A DNA stretch of 64,000 nucleotides, taken from assembly GCA_021521415.1 (NCBI GenBank), contig JAIQDT010007323.1:1-64000 (forward strand), read 5' to 3'. The DNA is from Bidens hawaiensis. Taxonomy: Eukaryota > Streptophyta > Magnoliopsida > Asterales > Asteraceae. The notes under the pieces are model-generated. The model was not told the DNA's origin. It ran no database searches and saw only the letters and a list, made by a program, of their open reading frames with translations. This document shows positions 59,000 to 64,000 of this stretch, one piece after another. Each line of letters begins with the position of its first letter. Position 1 is the first letter of the stretch. The position numbers and the translations under genes were made by a program.

Positions 59000-59153
59000 C
59001 TCTACCCCCATCATGATGACCCAGATCATTGACGCCATCATCATAGATAAACAAATTGTTCTTTCCGGGGCGATCTTGAAACGATTGATATAGGTATTTC
59101 TGTGTCATATTATCGAAATGACCATGGAATACAAATGTTATAGATACTATCAA
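59000..59153 (-). pseudogene. RING-H2 gene remnant: upstream exon
   Basis: It reads FDNMTQKYLYQSFQDRPGKN and FIYDDGVNDLGHHDGG, then AGAG followed by GTAAAAG as donor (phase 1). The 5' limit and the true start codon are not visible; Met at 59153 may be internal. Protein family of this part is not recognised. Confidence 0.5.
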
Positions 59154-59275
59154 GGTCTAGTATTATTAAATTTAGCATGATTTTGATTCAAGATTATGGT
59201 TATTGATCCAAGATTACATGCTGAAAGACAGTACGTCTTCAAAAGAGAGACTGTCCTCATTTAAGACGACACTAA

Positions 59276-59606
59276 GAGCATCCATATCAACAAACCTTCA
59301 CAAATCGACACATCAACGCCACATCAGATTCCAAAACGTTTTACAAAAACCCCACCTTTCTGTCACAACAACAAACCTATACAAACCTTATTAAAATATT
59401 ATTAAAACCATATATATAATATATATGTATATGTCCATGTTAGAGGGTGCAAAAATGGACCCACCACCCCTTGTTTGTTGCAAGTTTGCATAAACAAATT
59501 TCACCAATCAAACTTTACTCCCACAACAACAAATTAAGTCCACACTTGTTTTCCTTTCTTGCCACATCATCCAAACCTTGGGTATTGCACCCCATTGTGG
59601 ATGCTC
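59276..59606. mobile_element. Harbinger/Tourist-like MITE
   Basis: This 331 bp element has inverted ends GAGCATCCA and TGGATGCTC and 3 bp TAA flanks (59273-59275, 59607-59609). TAA or TTA target sites are typical of PIF/Harbinger MITEs. No coding capacity. Confidence 0.8.
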
Positions 59607-59609
59607 TAA

Positions 59610-60015
59610 AAGATTCTTGTGTGTTAGATGATCATGATGGTCCTCACTTCTACTCATGAATGCTAGGTAAAAGCAGATAGTTTTAAAGTGTGTGTAAAAT
59701 AAGCTTCTCAAATGACAAATTGTCATAGGTGAATGAGAATAAATAGTTGCATTATAACTGTAGAAATTTATAGATATTAATGGCCCATGCTTCAGAATCA
59801 GATTCATGTTTTAACTTTTTAATTTTTTAAGTTATGAAAGATTATAAATTGAAATATAGCAGTGTATACCCATTATATAAATTAAATGCTATTATTATTT
59901 ACAAAACGAAGTTAATTAGTTGTCATAATCAAGAAGATACGGATTCAAAAACAGAAGCATGCCATGCAAGATTCCAATATGAGAATAAAAAACAACCGAC
60001 AATGATTTTGCTTTA
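59610..60015. other. AT-rich non-coding region
   Basis: No gene or repeat recognised. Short open frames lack any protein signature. Confidence 0.5.
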
Positions 60016-60024
60016 AAACAGTTA

Positions 60025-60441
60025 GATAAAATTACAGAAATTTTCCTTTATGTTTATCCTAAATTTCATTGGTGGTCATTTATCTTTCAAATTGATGATT
60101 ATTGTCCTTTACATTTAAAAATGTTACACCTTTTGTCCTTTAGGCCTTACCTCGTTAAAAAATCTCGAAATTGTGTCATGTGCTGCTCACGTGGGGGTAT
60201 TACTGTAATTTTACCCTATTAAAAAAAACATTTTAGTTTTATCCCAAACCCTTCTCTTTACTAGAAAAAAACTCATCTTCTTCTTCATAATACCCCTACT
60301 TCCAACCTACATGCAACCAAACACCAGAGCCGGCCCTCTGAATTCAACCACTTCCACCATAGCTTCACCTCCGGCGATTCACCACCACCGTCTTCTCCGG
60401 CAAGTCATCGGCACTGCCACTGAAACCACCATACACCATTA

Positions 60442-60472
<31 letters not shown>

Positions 60473-61390
60473 TACACATCCACCAACACTACCACCACCA
60501 CCACTGTCGTCCGACCAAAATGAAACCCAAATCAAAATCCATTAGCATATTCCGGTAAATCGGAACCTAACAGAAGCCCATTCATCGTCCTCGCCCAAAT
60601 CGGAAGCCTAATGAAAGTTCATTCTTCCTATTCCGGCCAAATCGGAACCCTAATCAAAGCTCCATTAAAGTATTACGACTCGATCTACCTGAAACCTACA
60701 TTCCGTCGCGATTTAACTGTTGTTTCAGGTAAATTGCAGATGTTGACGGGTGGATGTTGAAAGGAGTTAGAATTTTAGGTAAATCCCGACGGTGAGGGTG
60801 GAGCTTCCCATGCTTTATCTTTATATCAAGAGGGCTTGAATACCAAGAAATGGTCTAGATTTCTGGTCAGGTCGGTTTATAAAATATAAAATCGTTGATT
60901 TAATGATTATAACAATATAAAAAGGGATGGTCACCAAGAAATAGTTTAGATCTGTGATTAAGGAGATGATGAATTAATTTTGAAGATGAAGATCACGAGA
61001 ACTTTAAAGAATATTAGAGAGGGGCTGTGTTTGATCATTTAGTCAAAAGAACAAGATATGGTTAAATTTTAAAGAATAGAGAGGGGCTGTGTTTGATCTT
61101 TTAGTCAAAAGAACAAGATATGGTTAAATGTTTGGACCAATCATAGATTATCTTTCCCCCATTCTATTTATATTATTAAAAGAATTTTAAATAAATAGGT
61201 AAAATGATTAATATGCCCTCATGTGCTAAGCACATGACTTGAGTTAACGGGAAAAAGTAACTGGGTTAGGACCAAAGGACAAACGGTGTAACATTTGGAA
61301 ACGTAAAGTACAAATTATGTTAATTTTAAAAATAAAGGATAACCACTGAAATTTGATATAAACATAAAAGACAATTTTTGTAATTCTGTC
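60025..61390. mobile_element. Mutator-like element (non-autonomous, possible Pack-MULE)
   Basis: Terminal inverted repeats of about 130 bp begin GATAAAATTACAGAAATTTT on the left and GACAGAATTACAAAAATTGT on the right (reverse complement). The exact 9 bp duplication AAACAGTTA lies at 60016-60024 and 61391-61399. A 9 bp TSD with long TIRs is diagnostic of Mutator-like elements. The interior lacks transposase and contains CT/CA microsatellites and 5'UTR-like pyrimidine-rich sequence (60240-60540), perhaps captured from a host gene. Confidence 0.88.
60998..61137. repeat. Tandem duplication inside the Mutator-like element
   Basis: Two copies of about 65 bp contain GAGAGGGGCTGTGTTTGATC and GTCAAAAGAACAAGATATGG, nearly identical, so recent. 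Confidence 0.88.
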
Positions 61391-61399
61391 AAACAGTTA

Positions 61400-61858
61400 T
61401 TAATTACATTAATTTCTAAGAAAACGTAGGTTTATTTGTCATATGTTAATATGTGAAACCGTAACTGTGGTTATATGATCTAAGGGTTTTCATCAATATT
61501 TTGGTATGTTAATTTCGAAGAAATACATGATTAGTTCTATATACGTGTCTGAAAACTTAGAAATTTAAATGTTTTAAACTAAGTTGTTTGATGTAAACGG
61601 TAATCAGGCTAAGTTCCTAAACCAACCCATTGTTATCTTTTGAAACTTAATAAAAAAGTAAAAGTGTGTAAATATTACTCTAGTTGACCATTGTTATAAA
61701 ACCATATACAATTACACCTTGTGATTCTTCTTTAGTGGGGTGTCACATGTTTAGGTATTCACAATGAATAGTAGATTAAAATATAAGATAAAACATAAAA
61801 ATTAGTCGAAAACAAAAATCTGTGTGATAGAACCAATGACATCGCCTGAGTTTTCAGT
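61400..61858. other. AT-rich non-coding region
   Basis: Nothing recognised between the Mutator-like element and the LTR nest. Confidence 0.5.
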
Positions 61859-62082
61859 TGTCACGTCCTAACATAAAGCGGAAATATCGGGGCGCGAACT
61901 AATTACACACAGCTCATAAGGCACTAACGTAACAATATTAGTGACAATATCTAATTATTTTATAAATTTAAATCAAGTACACAGTATTCAAAAGAAATTA
62001 CAACTAACCAAATATATCAAATATTCCTGTTTATTATAATAACATAAAAGTCAAATAAACAAAGTTCTTCAATCACTTCAAC
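61859..62082 (-). mobile_element. Family C-related LTR, 3' end, reverse orientation (C3)
   Basis: It begins TGTCACGTCC, then AAAGCGGAA and GTGACAATATC, followed by ATCAAGTACACA. This parallels the reverse complement of the LTR C1 terminus. It is interrupted at 62083 by another LTR start. Confidence 0.6.
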
Positions 62083-62644
62083 TGTAACATTTGCTATTTT
62101 TCAAACACGAAAACCCGACCTGTATCTGGGTCCATATCTGGGCAAACTTTCTAAAGCAAAGCTGTTTCTTACATATTAATTTAGTTTATTAGAGATGTTT
62201 ATAGTATTATAGAAGTCATTGATATTTTTAAACCTTTATGTAATCGGTGACAGAAATCTGTCCAAAAACTGATTTCGTTTTTCTTGTTTCTTTTTCAACT
62301 TCTAGTTGTGTTATATGGTTCTTTTACCTTTATTTACCTAACACATTCTAAAGAAGCCTTGAGTACTTTGATTTAAGGATTACTCATTAGGACTCGCCCA
62401 AGCTTAACCGAATACTCGATCTTTTCATTCACCAATCAAGGTGAGTAATCACACTCCCATTTTTTTCTTTTTGTTTTGAGGACTTTATGCGTACACAACT
62501 TTATTATTTATTTATTTATTATACAAGTACATACTCAAACACAATTCTACAATTTGCATATTGTGATATTGCTTGGTTAGTTGCTAAATGTTATATGACT
62601 ATGTGTTTATAGTTTTTATGTTTGCTTGGTATCTCATCCTCATC
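62083..62644 (+). mobile_element. Family C-related LTR, 5' part (C4)
   Basis: It starts TGTAACATTTGCTATTTTTC and continues CGAAAACCCGACC, like LTR C1. It has a GGTGAGT with a degenerate CCCA/GAGG module near 62440. It is cut at 62645 by LTR A8. Confidence 0.7.
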
Positions 62645-64000
62645 TGTAACATCCCGAAATTTCAAGATAATATTAATTATATTACTTAATAATAGAGGGA
62701 AAGTTTACTCGGGTTATCAGGAAATAAATAAAAGAATAGGAGTTGGTATGGGTCGGGCTAGTGTCGGGTAATGGATGCGGGTTGTGGACTTGGATTATTT
62801 GAGATGGGTTAAATGAGAATGGGATTTAAGGGATATAAATATCCCCTAAACCCAAAATATCTTCATTCTCACCCTACACCCTAAAACTCCTAACACACAC
62901 ATACACACACATCCTAACCGATCAAGATTCGGAGCCGAGACCCGAGGTTTTGTTGATAGATCTGCGTTGGTAAGGTAAGAACATATCCAACAAAGCTAAT
63001 ATTACTGAAAATGGTTAGGATTGGATGGGTTAACCGGACCCGAAACCCGAACTGCCCAAATCGGACCCCTAAAACGTCGATTTTAGGCCGATTTGATGGT
63101 TGGGATTTGTAGGCGCCGATCATACGATTCCGTGGGTACCAAAATCGAGTTATTTGGCTAAGAAACGAAGGAGTTATGGGCAAACAGATCTGCAGCGCGA
63201 TAACTTCGCCTGCAAGATTAAGTTCGCCTGATGAACTTCGCCTTCAAGCGTAACTTCGCCTTCAAGCGTAACTTCGCCTAAGGATAACTTCGCCTGAAGC
63301 CAAGTTCGCCTAAGGATAACTTCGCCTGAAGCCAAGTTCGCCTAAGGTTTAACTTCGCCTGAAGCCAAGTTCGCCTAAGGTTTAACTTCGCCTGAAGCCA
63401 AGTTCGCCTAAGGTTTAACTTCGCCTGAAGCCAAGTTCGCCTAAGGTTTAACTTCGCCTGAAGCCAAGTTCGCCTAAGGTTTAACTTCGCCTGAAGCCAA
63501 GTTCGCCTAAGGATAACTTCGCCTGAAGCCAAGTTCGCCTAAGGTTTAACTTCGCCTGAAGCCAAGTTCGCCTAAGGTTTAACTTCGCCTGAAGCTAAGT
63601 TCGCCCGAGGGTTAACTTCGCCTAAAGCCAAGTTTGATTAGAAAATAAATTATAAAGCGATGAGTTAAAGTAAGCTAATACTAGGCCACCAGATTAGGTC
63701 AGGCGAGTATTGATACGTGTAACTTGTACAGTTAGCCGAGCTCAGTTAAAGAAGGGATTTACAGCTATCAGAAAAAGAAGCAGTATTCAGGTGAGTTTCT
63801 AGCCCCATTCCTTGTTATGTTTTCGGGGCTGTGTGCATACTCGATGTGTTGTTAATACATTTATCCTAAGTGATAAGTGTATGTCATATGTGATATGTGT
63901 GATAGATATGAATGATTGTTTGTCGGTACGCGAACGATCTTCGGATATTGCGCGTACTGTCAGGTTAAAAATAAAGGTACGAATATTATATATCGTAGAT
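62645..64000 (+). mobile_element. Family A LTR, copy A8 (runs off the window)
   Basis: It starts TGTAACATCCCGAAATTTC. It contains the GGGATATAAATATCCC TATA palindrome, the TTCGCC array (63185-63650), the GTGAGT hairpin with AGCCCC/GGGGCT (about 63792-63831) and the ATCTTCGGATATTGC phrase. The triple hairpin is absent. Solo or full length cannot be told, as the 3' end is outside the window. Confidence 0.85.
63185..63650. repeat. 33 bp TTCGCC palindromic minisatellite in LTR A8
   Basis: At least ten nearly identical units of AACTTCGCCTGAAGCCAAGT plus TCGCCTAAGG are present, more uniform than in A1. The repetitive minus-strand open frame here is a by-product, not a protein. Confidence 0.9.

Noticed and set aside
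63278..63532. Open frame with a repeated LRRTWLQAK-type peptide
   Set aside because: It is the minus strand of the 33 bp TTCGCC minisatellite; the 33 bp period keeps any frame open.

Overview
The window is plant nuclear DNA made almost entirely of transposable elements. Asteraceae is possible, but I cannot confirm that by eye. The sequence is AT-rich and holds Ty1/copia and Ty3/gypsy retrotransposons, CACTA, hAT, Mutator-like and Harbinger-like DNA transposons. I see no intact host gene, rRNA, tRNA or CRISPR. The one host-gene candidate is a broken minus-strand RING-H2 finger gene spread over 48236-59153. Family letters A, B, C and D are my own labels for LTR types.

Left part (1-28.6 kb). 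A roughly 1.5 kb repeat carrying a hAT MITE occurs twice in tandem (188-3941 and 4051-5606). The first copy has a 2.27 kb family-A solo LTR (1172-3437), and the second copy shows the empty site. A complete but dead copia element on the minus strand (6343-17444, 445 bp LTRs, TSD CTCTT) is split by two solo LTRs: family A at 8164-10428 and family B at 11505-13918. Next comes the 3' end of a gypsy chromovirus-like element (18455-22360). It joins pol, polypurine tract and a family-A LTR, and so identifies family A; a family-C solo LTR sits inside its LTR. Then 22.4-27.2 kb is a pile of LTR remnants with a near-perfect inverted repeat.

Middle (28.6-47.1 kb). A family-A solo LTR (28943-46798, TSD CACCA) was split by a 15.6 kb CACTA element (29655-45250, TSD AGT). 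That element contains a remnant of a plant En/Spm-type transposase gene, a series of gene-like exons, and another family-A solo LTR (40106-42435, TSD AAAAC) inside one of those exons.

Right part (47.1-64 kb). The RING-H2 gene remnant is split through its zinc finger by copia element 2 (48447-55912, TSD AAGTG), and just upstream by a 1.9 kb non-autonomous LTR element (56026-57928, TSD TCTTG). A Harbinger-like MITE (59276-59606), a Mutator-like element with a 9 bp TSD (60025-61390) and a three-deep nest of LTRs running off the window end follow.

The elements do not form a pathway, but their nesting gives an order of events. The most interesting structural signal is in the LTRs. Families A, B, C and D, which otherwise look unrelated, share a splice-donor-like GTGAGT or GTAAGT followed by a short C-run/G-run inverted repeat. 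Family A also carries a conserved GC-rich triple hairpin and arrays of palindromic minisatellites.
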